From assembly GCF_031180885.1 (NCBI RefSeq), contig NZ_JAPSLK010000052.1, positions 1-59,159 on the forward strand: a DNA stretch of 59,159 nt, in the 5' to 3' direction. The notes under the pieces are model-generated. The model saw only the letters and a list, made by a program, of their open reading frames with translations. It was not told the DNA's origin and did not search any database. Below, one piece after another: positions 47,889-57,482 of this stretch; position 1 is the first letter of the stretch; each line of letters starts with the position of its first letter. The translations under genes and the position numbers were made by a program. The stretch comes from Saccharothrix sp. (GTDB lineage: Bacteria; Actinomycetota; Actinomycetes; Mycobacteriales; Pseudonocardiaceae).

Positions 47889-49307
47889 GTGGCCATCCGA
47901 TGGCTCAGCCCCTTGGTCGCGGCGACCCTGCTCGCCGTGCCGACGACCGGCCTGGCCGCCCCCGCGGCCCTGGCGACCACGACCCACCAGGCCGAGTCCG
48001 CGACGATCTCCAACGGCCTGGTCGAGTCCAACCACGCCGGCTACACCGGCTCCGGTTTCGTCAACTACGACAACGAGGTCGGCAGCTACGTCGAGTTCTC
48101 CGTCAACGCCGCGGCGGCCGGCCCGGCGACCCTGACCTTCCGGTACGCCAACGGCACGAGCACCAACCGTCCGATGAACATCCAGGTCAACGGCACCACG
48201 ACCAGCCTCGCGTTCCCCGGCACCGGCGCGTGGAGCACGTGGCGCACCGCAACCACCACCGTCACCCTCGCGGCCGGCACGAACCGCGTCCGCGCCACCG
48301 CGACCACGTCCAACGGCGGCCCGAACGTCGACAAGCTCGACGTCGACACCGGCACCCCTGGCACCCCCGGCCGACCCGCCGACGTCAACGGCCAACTCCA
48401 CGTGTGCGGCGTCAAGCTGTGCAACCAGTACGGCAAACCGATCCAGCTGCGGGGCATGAGCACCCACGGCATCCAGTGGTACTCGCAGTGCATCAAGACC
48501 GCGTCCCTCGACGCACTCGCCGGCGACTGGGGCGCGGACATCCTGCGCATCTCCATGTACGTGCAGGAAGGCGGCTACGAGACCGACCCGCGCAAGTTCA
48601 CCGACATGGTCCACGGGTACATCGAGGAAGCCACCAAGCGCGGCCTGTACGCCCTGGTCGACTGGCACCAGCTCGACCCCGGTGACCCGAACGCGAACCT
48701 GTCCCTGGCCAAGACGTTCTTCACCGAGATCGCCCAGCGGCACCGGGACAAGACCAACATCATCTACGACATCGCCAACGAGCCCAACGGCGTGTCGTGG
48801 GCCGGGATCAAGTCCTACGCGGAGCAGATGATCCCGGTGATCCGCGCCCAGGACCCCGACGGCGTGGTGTTCGTCGGCACCCACGGTTGGGCCTCCCTGG
48901 GCATCTCCGACGGCCGCACCGAGGCCGACATCATCAACAACCCCATCAACGCCACGAACTTCATGTACACGTTCCACTTCTACGCGGCGTCGCACCAGGA
49001 CGAGTACTTCGCGGCCCTCCAGCGGGCGGCGACCCGCATCCCGCTGTTCGTGACGGAGTTCGGCACCCAGACCTACACGGGCGACGGCGCCAACGACTTC
49101 ACGTACTCCCAGAAGTACCTGGACTTCCTGGCCGCGAACAAGATCGGCTGGACCAACTGGAACTTCTCCGACGACTTCCGCTCGGGCGCGGTGTTCAAAC
49201 AGGGCACCTGCGCGGGCAACTCCTTCACCGGCACCACCGTCCTGAAGCCGGCCGGCGTCTGGGTCCGCGACCGCATGCGCACCCCGGACGACTTCCCCAC
49301 CAGCTGA
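47889..49307 (+). CDS. Secreted CBM-GH5 endoglucanase (cellulase)
   Basis: A 472-residue exported enzyme. A signal peptide (residues 1-30, cleavage near ALA-TTT) is followed by a CBM35/CBM6-like beta-sandwich (about 32-155: HQAESATISNG, GYTGSGFVNY, GSYVEFSV), a Thr/Pro linker, and a GH5 catalytic domain (about 168-465). Glu298 in DIANEPNG is the acid/base and Glu390 in FVTEFGTQ is the nucleophile; VDWH and THGW are further active-site strands. It hydrolyses beta-1,4-glucans outside the cell. GTG 47889 follows GGGAGGC. A GC hairpin follows the stop at 49320. Confidence 0.93.
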   Translation: MAIRWLSPLVAATLLAVPTTGLAAPAALATTTHQAESATISNGLVESNHAGYTGSGFVNYDNEVGSYVEFSVNAAAAGPATLTFRYANGTSTNRPMNIQVNGTTTSLAFPGTGAWSTWRTATTTVTLAAGTNRVRATATTSNGGPNVDKLDVDTGTPGTPGRPADVNGQLHVCGVKLCNQYGKPIQLRGMSTHGIQWYSQCIKTASLDALAGDWGADILRISMYVQEGGYETDPRKFTDMVHGYIEEATKRGLYALVDWHQLDPGDPNANLSLAKTFFTEIAQRHRDKTNIIYDIANEPNGVSWAGIKSYAEQMIPVIRAQDPDGVVFVGTHGWASLGISDGRTEADIINNPINATNFMYTFHFYAASHQDEYFAALQRAATRIPLFVTEFGTQTYTGDGANDFTYSQKYLDFLAANKIGWTNWNFSDDFRSGAVFKQGTCAGNSFTGTTVLKPAGVWVRDRMRTPDDFPTS

Positions 49308-49319
49308 CCTCGGTACCCG

Positions 49320-49345
49320 CCTGCCCGGACACCGGTCCGGGCAGG
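49320..49345 (+). terminator. Hairpin terminator after cellulase gene
   Basis: CCTGCCCGGAC (49320-49330) and GTCCGGGCAGG (49335-49345) form a perfect 11-bp stem with an ACCG loop, 13 bp after the stop codon. There is no U-tract, as is usual in this GC-rich genome. Confidence 0.8.
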
Positions 49346-49385
49346 CGGCCCGCACTTCTGCGGAATACCTCTCGAACGTGGCCCG

Positions 49386-49391
49386 TATAAA
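49386..49391 (+). promoter_or_regulatory. -10 of the NACHT gene, leaderless start
   Basis: TATAAA lies six bases before the ATG at 49398, with no ribosome-binding site between, so transcription probably starts at the initiation codon. A GGAAT at 49362-49366 is 17 bases before CGTAT (49384-49388), which could alternatively suggest an ECF sigma promoter. Confidence 0.5.
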
Positions 49392-49397
49392 GCAGCA

Positions 49398-52300
49398 ATG
49401 ACCGATGTGCGCAACGAGGTCAGCGGGAACGTCTCGGGCCCCGTGGTGATGGCGGGCCACATCGACAACCTCCACCTGGGCGACATCGGCGACCAGAGCC
49501 CGCCGTTGACGTCGTGGGCCGATCGTCCCGAGCTGACCCCGGCCCTGCGGGACCTGCTGGAGGCGCAGCGGAGTGCGACGGAGTCGTTGCCGTACAAGCT
49601 GTTGGGCGTCAAGCAGCCCGAGCTGACCCAGGTGTACGTCCAACAGACCATGCGCCCGCAGACGATCGACCGTTCCCCGGAGTCCGAACGCAAGGCCGGT
49701 GCGGAGTCGACCGAACGCACACTGACCATCACCGGCGCCCTGGACCGCAACGGTCATCTGATGATCACCGGCGAGCCCGGCAGCGGCAAGTCGACGGTCG
49801 GCTACATGTACGTCCAACAAATCTCGGAGTTGTGGCTAGGCGCGGCAGACGCCCCACCCCCGCTAGCCGAGCCGGTGCTACCCCTACGAGTCCCCGCGCG
49901 CGCACTCGCCGAGAACAAAGCCTGGGCTGATCTGCTGGCGTCGGGTGCCGAAGACGCGCTGGGCCGACTCCTGTCCGAACGCCCAAAGCCAAGCCTGCTG
50001 GCGCGCCGCGCTTTGGGTGCCCGTTGGCTGGTCTTCATCGACGCCTCGACGAGATCATCGAACCGGACACCAGGGCGCAGGTCATCGACGCGATCGCCCA
50101 CCAGGTCCGCAGAAGCGCCGACCACCGCTTGGTCATCACCACCCGGCCGTTGCCGGGCAATGAGCTGAAGCCGCTGGAGCAGGCGGGCGTGGACATCTAC
50201 GCCATCCAACCGTTCGGGCGCGTGGAGTTGGAGGAGTTCGCGAGGGCGTGGTTCCGGGCGCAGAACCCGATCACCGCGATGACGTCAGCCGAGGCATTCG
50301 TCCGCCAGGTCCGCGATGGCAGGTTGCGTGAACTGGTCCGCAACCCCCTGCTGGCAACGATCGCCGCCATCGCCAAGACATTGGAACCGAACCGACCGCT
50401 GCCCAACAGCCGGATCGACCTGTACGGCAGGTTCATGGAATACCTGCTGGAAGACGGCGCCAGCAGACGCGACACCCTAGCCGAACTACGTCGGTCGGCA
50501 GGTGGTCGTCCGGAGCGCCAGGCTTTGGTCGAGTGGCTGCACCAACGCCGAACCGAGATCATCGAACAGTTGGCCGTTCACCGCTTGGAGTCGGAATCGT
50601 CCCTGTTCGAGGCGGCCAGCGCATGGGCAACAGAACACCACCCGTATCTCCCGGACGGCTGGCAAGATGACCTCCGCGCACTCCTGGCGGGTACGGGCGT
50701 CTTTGTACACACGGAAGACGACATCCGCTTCCGCCATCACTCTTTCGCCGAGTTCCTGGCGGCACGACGGCGAGCGGGCGAGATCCCGGCGGACTTCCCG
50801 GACCTGGACGAGTGGATCAAGCGCGGCGTGGCGGAGGGCAGTCGCGCGTTCGCCCTGTTCACCTTGGTCCTGTGGGGCAGGGACCGCCGCGACCTCGGCC
50901 GGGTCATGTCCGCACTGCTCGCCGGCACCAAACCGGAGGTACTCCTGGCCGGTCGTCTGCTCGCCGAGGGAGTAGAGGTCGACGACGCCCTGACCAGCGC
51001 TGTCGTGGACCGGCTGGTGGCTCTGATCCTGTCCAACGGCGTCCTGCCCGACAAGTGGGACGAGGTCGAAGAGGCAGGCAAAGTGCTGTTGTCCATGCCG
51101 CCGTACGTGCTCACACCGCCGATCTTGGCCCGGCTGCGCGGTCTGCGCGATCACCCGGATCCGGCCGAGCCGATCCGCGTCGAGTGCGCCGTCGTCGTGG
51201 GGGCGTTGGAGGACCCCGAAGTGGCTGCCCGGTGGTTGGAGGAGTTCGCCGTCGAGGTGAACCCTGCGATGCTCAACCGCAGCGTCGCGGCGCTGAAGGA
51301 CCTCGTCCCGGACGGGGTCGAGCGCGCGGAGCGGCTGCTGACCAGGCTGGTCGCGGCCAACGGGCAGGGTTACGCGATCACCTTGGTCATCGTCTCGATC
51401 ATGGTGGACGCTGGGTTCACAGATGCCGCGACCGCATTGCTCCGCGACCTGGTTCGGCGTCTTCGCGCAGATCCTGCCACGGTGGACGGTCGGCCACTTC
51501 CGGCCGGTCCGTGGGCGGGTCGAGTGGCCGACCTGCCGGGTGCGAGCGTGCCCACCTGGGGTGCGCTAGCCGAACTGGCCGGCCGGTGCGGATGTCGTGA
51601 CGAGTCGTTGTGGGCGGCGGCGAAGGTGTTCTCGGCGGAGGGCACGACCGAGGTGGAGTTCGACCGTGCTGTTTCGGCCGTCTTGTCCGTGAGTGGCGAG
51701 GAGGGCGTCCCCACGATCATGGCGGCGGTCGCGACCAAGCCAGCCGGGTACGTCGTGCGAACAGCGGAAACCCTCCAGCAGTCGCTCCAACCGGAGGCTG
51801 CCGTCCAGTTGGCGCGAAATCTGCTGGAAGGCTCCTACGTCAATACGGCACAGTTCCGCAGGGTCACCAGCGTCATTGCCGACTGCAACGGTGGAACCGA
51901 GTTGCTGCGGCTGGCGGAGGCCGGGTTGAGCGTCGAGCACCGGGTGTCGCTCGCCAAGGCCTTGTCAGGTACGAAGCACGTGCAGGACGCGTTCCGGTTG
52001 GCACGGTCTGCAATGGTCGATCCGGCTGTCGACCGGTGGGACTTCAAGGACGCCATCCGGGTGATCTTCGACCCCGAGGACGCGTCGACCGCGGACGAGA
52101 TCTACGCGGTAGCCCGCGCGCGCGAGCCTCAACACCAAGCCGCGGCGGCGGCGGTGTTGAGTGGGACGAACCACGAAGAACTCGCACAACAATTGATCAA
52201 GAACCTCCTCGACCACCTGACCGATCCCGACCTCCTGGCCGACCTTGCGGCCGGACTCATCAGGCAGAACTCCGGGCAAGCGGGTGAACTCGAGGCAGCC

Positions 52301-52759
52301 GTGCTCGGCGGGTTCGGGCACGGCCAAGACCATCGGCAAGTCAGGGTCGTCGAAGCGCTGATCGCGGTTCGGCGACTGGATGAAGCGACGAACGCCGCGC
52401 GACTGGCGACCTTGAACGGCCTGGAGGACCAGTTCTGGTTCTCTCATTTTGTAGGAGCATGGGTCAGGGCGGGTGGAGTCGTGCGAGCGGGCGAGATCGT
52501 GCGCGAGTTGCTGTCCCGAGACCTTGTGGCCGGCTATCGCATGGAGATGGCCGAGCAACTGGCCGGCGCGGGTCTGCTCGAATCTGCCGTGACCGTGTGG
52601 CTGGACGTGGTTCGCCACCATGGTGAGGAGGTGGCCGAAGGTCTGCGGGCCGCGTCCTACCTGGTCAAGTGTGGTCGTCGGGACGACGTTGTGGCAGTGC
52701 TCGACGAAGTCCCCGATCGGCCGGCGGCTAGGCGGTTGCGGGCGTGGGTGATGGCCTAG
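49398..52759 (+). pseudogene. NACHT-type NTPase disrupted by a 1-bp frameshift at Walker B
   Basis: The first frame (from 49398) carries a Gly/Val-rich N-terminal module (RNEVSGNVSGPVVMAG), typical of actinomycete NTPase sensors, and Walker A TGEPGSGKST (about residues 123-132). At 50040-50050 it reads LVFIDA then loses similarity; the next frame resumes exactly with LDEIIEPDTRAQVIDAIA, so the Walker B line LVFIDALDEI needs one extra base (probably a C in GCC-CTC). The second frame then runs to 52759 through NACHT sensor and helical-repeat regions (LVITTRPLPGNEL, FRHHSFAEFLAARR). Corrected, it would be about 1,120 residues, an NLR-like defence protein. Sequencing error, recent mutation or recoding are all possible. 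Confidence 0.82.
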
Positions 52760-52763
52760 GGCG

Positions 52764-54242
52764 TCAAGACACCGGCCAGGTGTGGACTGGCTCGTTGCTG
52801 TGCATCAAGTCCCGGTACGTCCGCAGCATCCGACGCAGCGCCTCGGGTCGGTCCAGCGCCGAGTGGTCGTAGTGCCGGTGGAACGTCCGGGCCTGCCAAG
52901 TCGCCCCGTTCACCCCCGTCAAGCACCGCTGCTCGATGACACCCAACAACCGGTCCCGCTCAGCCTGCTCGACCTTCAGCTTCACCAGCCCTTCATGCGC
53001 CAACGGCAGCAGCCGCCGCAGCACCAGCTCCGCCACCGGCACCGTCCCCAACCCGGGCCAGTACACCTGCGCGTCGATCCCCATCTTCGCGCCCGAAACG
53101 AAGTTCTCCTCCGCCGCGCTGAAGGACATCTGGCTCCACAGTGGACGTTCCTCCTCCGCGAGCATCCGCACCAGCCCGTAGTAGAACGCCCCGTTCGCCA
53201 GGATGTCCACCACGGTCGGCCCCGCCGCCAGCACCCGGTTCTCCACCCGCAGGTGCGGCTGGTCGCGGACCACGTCGTAGACCGGGCGGTTCCAGCGGTA
53301 GATGGTGCCGTTGTGCAAGCGCAGCTCGGCCAAGGACGGCGTGTCCCCGCGCTCCAGCACCTGCAACGGGTCCTCCTCGTCGCAGATGGGCAGCAGCGCC
53401 GGGAAGTACCGGACGTTCTCCTCGAACAGGTCGAAGATCGACGTGATCCACCGCTCCCCGAACCACACCCGCGGCCGGACGCCCTGTTCCTTCAGCTCAT
53501 CACTCCGCGTGTCGGTGGCCTGCTGGAACAGCGCGATCCGGGTCTCCCGCCACAGCTCCTTGCCCAGCAAGAACGGCGAGTTCGCGCCGACCGCCACCTG
53601 CACGCCGGCGATCGCCTGCGCCGCGTTCCAGTACGAGGCGAACGAGTCCGGCGACACCTGGAGGTGGAACTGCGTGGACGTGCACGCTCCTTCCGGCACG
53701 ATCGAGTCGGCCGTCATCTGGAGCTTCTCGACCCCGCTGATCGCGATCTGGATGTCCTCGCCGCGCGCGGCCAGCACCTGCTCGTTGAGCAGCGCGTACC
53801 GCGGGTTGCCCGACAGCGCGTCCAGGGCCAGGTGCTTGGCCTGCAACGTCGGCAGGATGCCGATCATCACCATGTGCGCGTCGACGCCCCGCGCCTTGTG
53901 CTCGGCCTCGTTCAACGACCGCCGCACGGTCTCCTCGAACTCGGTGATCCCGCCCGCCGTCAGCTGCCGCGGCGCGACGTTGATCTCCAGGTTCCACTGG
54001 CCCAGCTCGGTCACGAAGTCCGGGTCGGCGATGGCCTCCAACGCCTCGGCGTTGCGCATCGCCGGGTCGCCCGCCTCGTCGACCAGGTTCAGCTCGATCT
54101 CCAGCCCCGTCATGGGCCGGTCGAACTCGAACCTGGACTCCCGGAGCATCCGGGCGAAGACGTCCAAGCACCTGCGCACCTTCGTGCGGTACCGCGTGCG
54201 GTCCTCGCGGGTGAACTCGTGCCTTGCCACCTCGTCGCCCAT
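52764..54242 (-). CDS. Glutamate--cysteine ligase family protein (GCS2-like)
   Basis: A 492-residue ATP-grasp-like carboxylate-amine ligase. TGLEIELNLVDEAGDPAMRN (about 45-64), GQWNLEINVAPRQL, STQFHLQVSPDSFASYWNAAQ and GANSPFLLG are hallmarks of GCS2-type glutamate-cysteine ligases and their relatives; acidic residues in the first two bind magnesium. It could make gamma-glutamyl peptides. Actinomycetes usually lack glutathione, so the product may be a gamma-glutamyl compound other than gamma-Glu-Cys. GGAGG precedes ATG 54242. It lies 10 bp after the phosphopantetheinyl transferase gene and is probably co-transcribed with it. Confidence 0.85.
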   Translation of the reverse strand: MGDEVARHEFTREDRTRYRTKVRRCLDVFARMLRESRFEFDRPMTGLEIELNLVDEAGDPAMRNAEALEAIADPDFVTELGQWNLEINVAPRQLTAGGITEFEETVRRSLNEAEHKARGVDAHMVMIGILPTLQAKHLALDALSGNPRYALLNEQVLAARGEDIQIAISGVEKLQMTADSIVPEGACTSTQFHLQVSPDSFASYWNAAQAIAGVQVAVGANSPFLLGKELWRETRIALFQQATDTRSDELKEQGVRPRVWFGERWITSIFDLFEENVRYFPALLPICDEEDPLQVLERGDTPSLAELRLHNGTIYRWNRPVYDVVRDQPHLRVENRVLAAGPTVVDILANGAFYYGLVRMLAEEERPLWSQMSFSAAEENFVSGAKMGIDAQVYWPGLGTVPVAELVLRRLLPLAHEGLVKLKVEQAERDRLLGVIEQRCLTGVNGATWQARTFHRHYDHSALDRPEALRRMLRTYRDLMHSNEPVHTWPVS

Positions 54243-54252
54243 GATCCGCCTC

Positions 54253-54915
54253 CTAGGTCGTCAAGGCAGGTACCGCGATAGCGGTGACCACAAACCCCTC
54301 CCGCGCCATCCAGCGGCCCGTGAACCCGTCCAGGGCGACCCCGCCCACCACGGGCGGCTCGATGAGGATGCGGGCGGTGAACGTGCCGTCGTCGGGGTTG
54401 ATGGTCACCTCCGCATCCTCGAACCCCAGCCACTTCCGCGCCAGCGGGAACCACGCCTTGTAGACCGATTCCTTCGCGCTGAACAGCAGCCGGTCCCAGC
54501 ACACCTTGTCGCCCGCCCGGCCCAGCGCCGCCACCATGCGCAGCTCGGCGGGCAGCGCGATCGCCTCCAGGACCCCGTCCGGGTTCGGCTCGTTGGGCTC
54601 GGCGTCGATGCCGATGGTGCGGATCGCCGACGTCCGCGCGACCGCCGCCGCCCGGTAGCCCTTGCAGTGCGTGATGCTGCCCACGACCCCGTCCGGCCAC
54701 ACCGGCGCGCGCTTCTCCCCGGGCGGCAGCGGCACCGGCGGGAAGCCCAGCCGGCCCAGCGCGAGCCGCGCGCAGTGCCGCCCGGTGGTGAACTCCCGGC
54801 GCCGCTTGTCCACGGCCTTGGCGACGTGCTCCTGTTCCTCGGGGAACAGCGCCACGTCGAAGTCCTCGAACGTGTCCACCGACACCACCCCGGCGGGCAT
54901 GAGGTCGTCGATCAC
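54253..54915 (-). CDS. 4'-phosphopantetheinyl transferase (EntD/Sfp type)
   Basis: A 220-residue Sfp-class enzyme that converts apo carrier proteins to their phosphopantetheine forms. The magnesium-binding GIDAE (Asp104, Glu106) and the FSAKESVYKAW motif (Lys148, Glu149, Lys153) are intact, with upstream WPDGVVGSITHCKGY as in EntD-like members. It would serve NRPS/PKS carrier proteins elsewhere in the genome. GTG 54915 overlaps the metallophosphoesterase stop (GTGA) and follows a GAGGGGG sequence. The arrangement phosphoesterase-transferase on one mRNA is common in actinobacteria. Confidence 0.93.
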   Translation of the reverse strand: MIDDLMPAGVVSVDTFEDFDVALFPEEQEHVAKAVDKRRREFTTGRHCARLALGRLGFPPVPLPPGEKRAPVWPDGVVGSITHCKGYRAAAVARTSAIRTIGIDAEPNEPNPDGVLEAIALPAELRMVAALGRAGDKVCWDRLLFSAKESVYKAWFPLARKWLGFEDAEVTINPDDGTFTARILIEPPVVGGVALDGFTGRWMAREGFVVTAIAVPALTT

Positions 54916-55778
54916 CGCGCACCCCCTCGCGCACCCGGACGCGCGTCGTCCTCCCGCAGCACGTCCAGCAGCGGCGCCTTCGTCCAGCCGCGCGGCTGCC
55001 ACTCGCGCGGGTAGCCCAGCGACACCTCGTCGAACCGGATGCCGTCCTTGCGGATGGTCCGCGGGATGTGCAGGTGCCCGTACACGGCGACCGCCGCCCG
55101 GAACCGCACGTGCCAGTCGGCGGTCCGCTCCGAGCCGCACCACAGGGCGAACTCGGGGTAGCGGAGGATGAACGTGGGGTCGCGGACCAGCGGCCAGTGG
55201 TTGATCAGCACCGTCTTCAGCGCCGGGTCGATCGCGCCCAGCCGCCGCTCGGACTCCTCGATGCGCGCCGCGCACCACGCCTCGCGGCTGGGGTACGGGT
55301 CGGGGTGCAGGAAGTACTCGTCCGTGCAGATGACGCCGGCCTCCTGCGCCACGGCCAGCGCGGACTCCTTGTCCGTCGTCCCCGGCGGCCGGAACGTGTA
55401 GTCGTACAGCGTGAACAGCGGCGCCACCGCCACCGGCCCGTCCGGGCCGCCCTCGAACACCGCGAACTCGTCCTCGGGCGTCCGCACGTCCAGGCTCCGG
55501 CACAGCTCCACGAGCTGCTTGTACCGCACCTCGCCGCGCGACTGGACCGGGTCGTCCTTGGTCGTCCACAGCTCGTGGTTGCCCGGCGACCACACGACCG
55601 TGTGAAATCGCGCCCGGAGCTGCCCGAGCGCCCACTCGACGTCGTCGAACCGCTCGGCGACGTCCCCGGCGACGATCAGCCAGTCGTCGGGCGAGTGCGG
55701 GCGGATCTCGGCCACGAAGTCGCGGTTCTGCTGGTAGGTCACGTGCAGGTCGCTGGTGGCTAGCAGGCGCGGCGTCAC
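54912..55778 (-). CDS. Calcineurin-like metallophosphoesterase
   Basis: A 288-residue phosphoesterase. Metal-binding motifs are SDLHVTY (DxH), VAGDVAE (GDxxE), SPGNHELW (GNHE), NHWPLV and YGHLHIP (GHxH). It hydrolyses a phosphoester whose identity cannot be told. GTG 55778 lies seven bases after TACCCT (minus strand, 55786-55791), so it may be leaderless; this start gives the usual family N-terminus TPRLLATSDLH. Its stop overlaps the phosphopantetheinyl transferase start by 4 bp. Confidence 0.92.
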   Translation of the reverse strand: MTPRLLATSDLHVTYQQNRDFVAEIRPHSPDDWLIVAGDVAERFDDVEWALGQLRARFHTVVWSPGNHELWTTKDDPVQSRGEVRYKQLVELCRSLDVRTPEDEFAVFEGGPDGPVAVAPLFTLYDYTFRPPGTTDKESALAVAQEAGVICTDEYFLHPDPYPSREAWCAARIEESERRLGAIDPALKTVLINHWPLVRDPTFILRYPEFALWCGSERTADWHVRFRAAVAVYGHLHIPRTIRKDGIRFDEVSLGYPREWQPRGWTKAPLLDVLREDDARPGARGGAR

Positions 55779-55987
55779 CCTTCCGAGGGTATCGGCCCGG
55801 CTCACCCCGTGAAGGGGACGCGACCGAACCGACCGCTCACCCGCTCGTCGCGCCTGGGGAGCCGCTGACCGACGCCCGGGGGTCCGCGCGACGCTGTCTG
55901 GCCCCGTTCGGCGGCTCGGTCCTTACCCGTTCGGGGCGGGCTTCATAGCGTGATGGGTATCACGACAGTCCTGCGGCGGAGGACCCG

Positions 55988-56548
55988 ATGACCAACGACG
56001 TTCGACCCGCGTTCGGCCGCACGGTGGGCGCCGAGATCGCGCGCCAGGTCCAGCAGCACCCGTACCCGGCGGTGGCGCCCCGGCGCGACGAGGCCGCCCT
56101 GGCGACGCTCCTGCGCGCCCGCCAGCGCGGCGACCTGCAGCGCCAGGAGCCGTGGGTCCGCCGAGCGCCCGAGGCGCCGCCCAAGCCCGCGCACGCGGAC
56201 GTGATCGAACAACTGGCGGCCCGCCTGGTGCCCGCGTCCCTGTGGGCGGCGGTCGAGCCCCTCATCCCACCCGCGAAGGTCCGCAGGCAGGGCGGCGGCC
56301 GGGGCCGCGTGTCCGACCGGGCGATCTTCACGGCCATCGTCTTCGTCCTGACCAGCGGTTGCGCGTGGCGCCACCTGCCCGCGACCTTCGGCGTCACGGT
56401 GCCCACCGTCCACCGCCGGTTCCAGGAGTGGACCGACGTGGGCCTGTGGCTGCGCCTGCGCCGGGTGGCCCTCGACGCGCCCGACGGCGACTGGCTGAGG
56501 CTGGTCCTCGACGCGGCCGAGCGGAGGGGCACGAAGGCCGCCGGCTGA
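55988..56548 (+). CDS. DUF4096 (IS5-type transposase N-terminus) stand-alone protein
   Basis: A 186-residue protein. Residues 1-70 form an unrecognised N-terminal extension; residues 72-165 (LVPASLWAAVEPLIPPAKVRRQGGGRG; DRAIFTAIVFVLTSGCAWRHLP; VTVPTVHRRFQEWTDVGLW) match the helix-turn-helix DUF4096 domain that begins IS5-family transposases. The DDE catalytic domain and terminal inverted repeats are absent. GGAGG precedes ATG 55988. It may be a transposase fragment or a domesticated DNA-binding protein; the intact, well-initiated frame and extra N-terminus favour the latter. Confidence 0.78.
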   Translation: MTNDVRPAFGRTVGAEIARQVQQHPYPAVAPRRDEAALATLLRARQRGDLQRQEPWVRRAPEAPPKPAHADVIEQLAARLVPASLWAAVEPLIPPAKVRRQGGGRGRVSDRAIFTAIVFVLTSGCAWRHLPATFGVTVPTVHRRFQEWTDVGLWLRLRRVALDAPDGDWLRLVLDAAERRGTKAAG

Positions 56549-56641
56549 CCTTTTAACGGAACGACCCAGGGTGTCCGCACGTCCCTCTTAATGAACCGGG
56601 AGCTGAGCAACACCCGTTTTAGTGAGGTGGAGGTGCCCGAC

Positions 56642-56902
56642 ATGCCAGAACCGTCCAGACCAGACCTGTCCCGCCGCGAGGTGGCCCTGCTCAGGGCGAC
56701 CGCGGAGCGCCGGGTGGAGCTGACGTGCAGCAGGGAACCAGACCTGCGCGTGGACAACCTGCCCTTCTGCGACCACCCGTCCGCTCGCGCCCTGGTCCAC
56801 CGCGGCTTCATCGAGCCCACGGCGACAGGCCCCCTGGGCACCTGGGTCCCCGCCCGCCTGACCCCGGCCGGCGCCCACGTCCTGGGCCTGGTCGCGGCTT
56901 AG
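56642..56902 (+). CDS. Small hypothetical protein
   Basis: An 86-residue protein starting MPEPSRPDLSRREVALLRAT and containing two Cys (LTCSREP, LPFCDHP). A wHTH-like shape is possible (SARALVHRGFIEP...LTPAGAHVLGLV), reminiscent of the end of a winged helix. GTGAGGTGGAGG lies 9-10 bases upstream of ATG 56642; an ATG at 56591 is an alternative. No family is recognised. It begins about 90 bp after the DUF4096 gene. Confidence 0.6.
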   Translation: MPEPSRPDLSRREVALLRATAERRVELTCSREPDLRVDNLPFCDHPSARALVHRGFIEPTATGPLGTWVPARLTPAGAHVLGLVAA

Positions 56903-56905
56903 CGG

Positions 56906-57150
56906 CTAGAGGGTGAAGTGCCGTGGCCTGGCCTGCGGCTCCCACCCGTCCGCGAGCAGCAGGTCCAACGCGGTCTGGACGAGCCCGTGCTCACCCGTGC
57001 CTTCTCCAGCCACCGCGACCAGCGGATGTCCACGTTGAGCGCGAGAATGCGCTCGAAGTGGACGCTGAAGGTGACCGGCGGCCAGTAGGGGACGTCTCCG
57101 GCAGCAGGCCGCGCTCGCGCAGTACGGCGAACGAGGCCGGCATCCCCTCC
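56906..57150 (-). pseudogene. Decayed 3' copy of the candidate immunity gene
   Basis: Translation in pieces gives PETSPYWPPVTFSVHFERIL, ALNVDIRWSRWLEK and GTGEHGLVQTALDLLLADGW, ending ARPRHFTL, which parallels the C-terminus of the intact gene at 57483-58217 (PETSPYLPPVTFSIQF..., GTGEHELVQSALNALLADEW, RARHFTL). Two single-base deletions, near 57092 and 57002, break the frame. The 5' two-thirds are gone. It is a duplicated, degenerating immunity-type gene. Confidence 0.8.
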
Positions 57151-57205
57151 ACACCGGCCCTGCGCGGCAGCCCGCCCGGTCCACCAACGAGCCGGACCTG
57201 CCGCC

Positions 57206-57479
57206 TCAGTCGTCGAGCCGGATGTAGTCGCCCCACGACGGTACGAGCTTCGAGCCCTGCTTGCGCATCAGCCGGAGCCTGGACCGGTAATGCTTCACGC
57301 CCCGCGGGTCACCCCGGCGATCCGCAACGTCTCCCGCACGGCCGCCTGCACGGTGGTCACACCCTGCGCGGCGGCCCAGGCATCGATCTCTCGTCGGAGG
57401 CGCCGGCCACCGACTCCGCCTTCAAGCCCTCCGACACGACGCGCTCGAACGTCGCTCGGATCTGCTCCTGCGGCCTCAT
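57206..57479 (-). pseudogene. Degenerate small genes between immunity copies
   Basis: From ATG 57479 the frame reads MRPQEQIRATFERVVSEGLK then shifts near 57385 and continues as EIDAWAAAQGVTTVQAAVRE and TLRIAGVTRGA with a stop near 57293. A GTGA overlap there could start a 30-codon tail (KHYRSRLRLMRKQGSKLVPS ... IRLDD) ending at 57206. The pieces look like real protein sequence broken by at least one indel. No family is recognised. Confidence 0.5.
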
Positions 57480-57482
57480 GGG

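Noticed and set aside
52782..54281. 499-codon plus-strand frame antisense to the ligase gene
   Set aside because: His/Gln/Arg/Val-rich antisense shadow of the glutamate-cysteine ligase-like gene.
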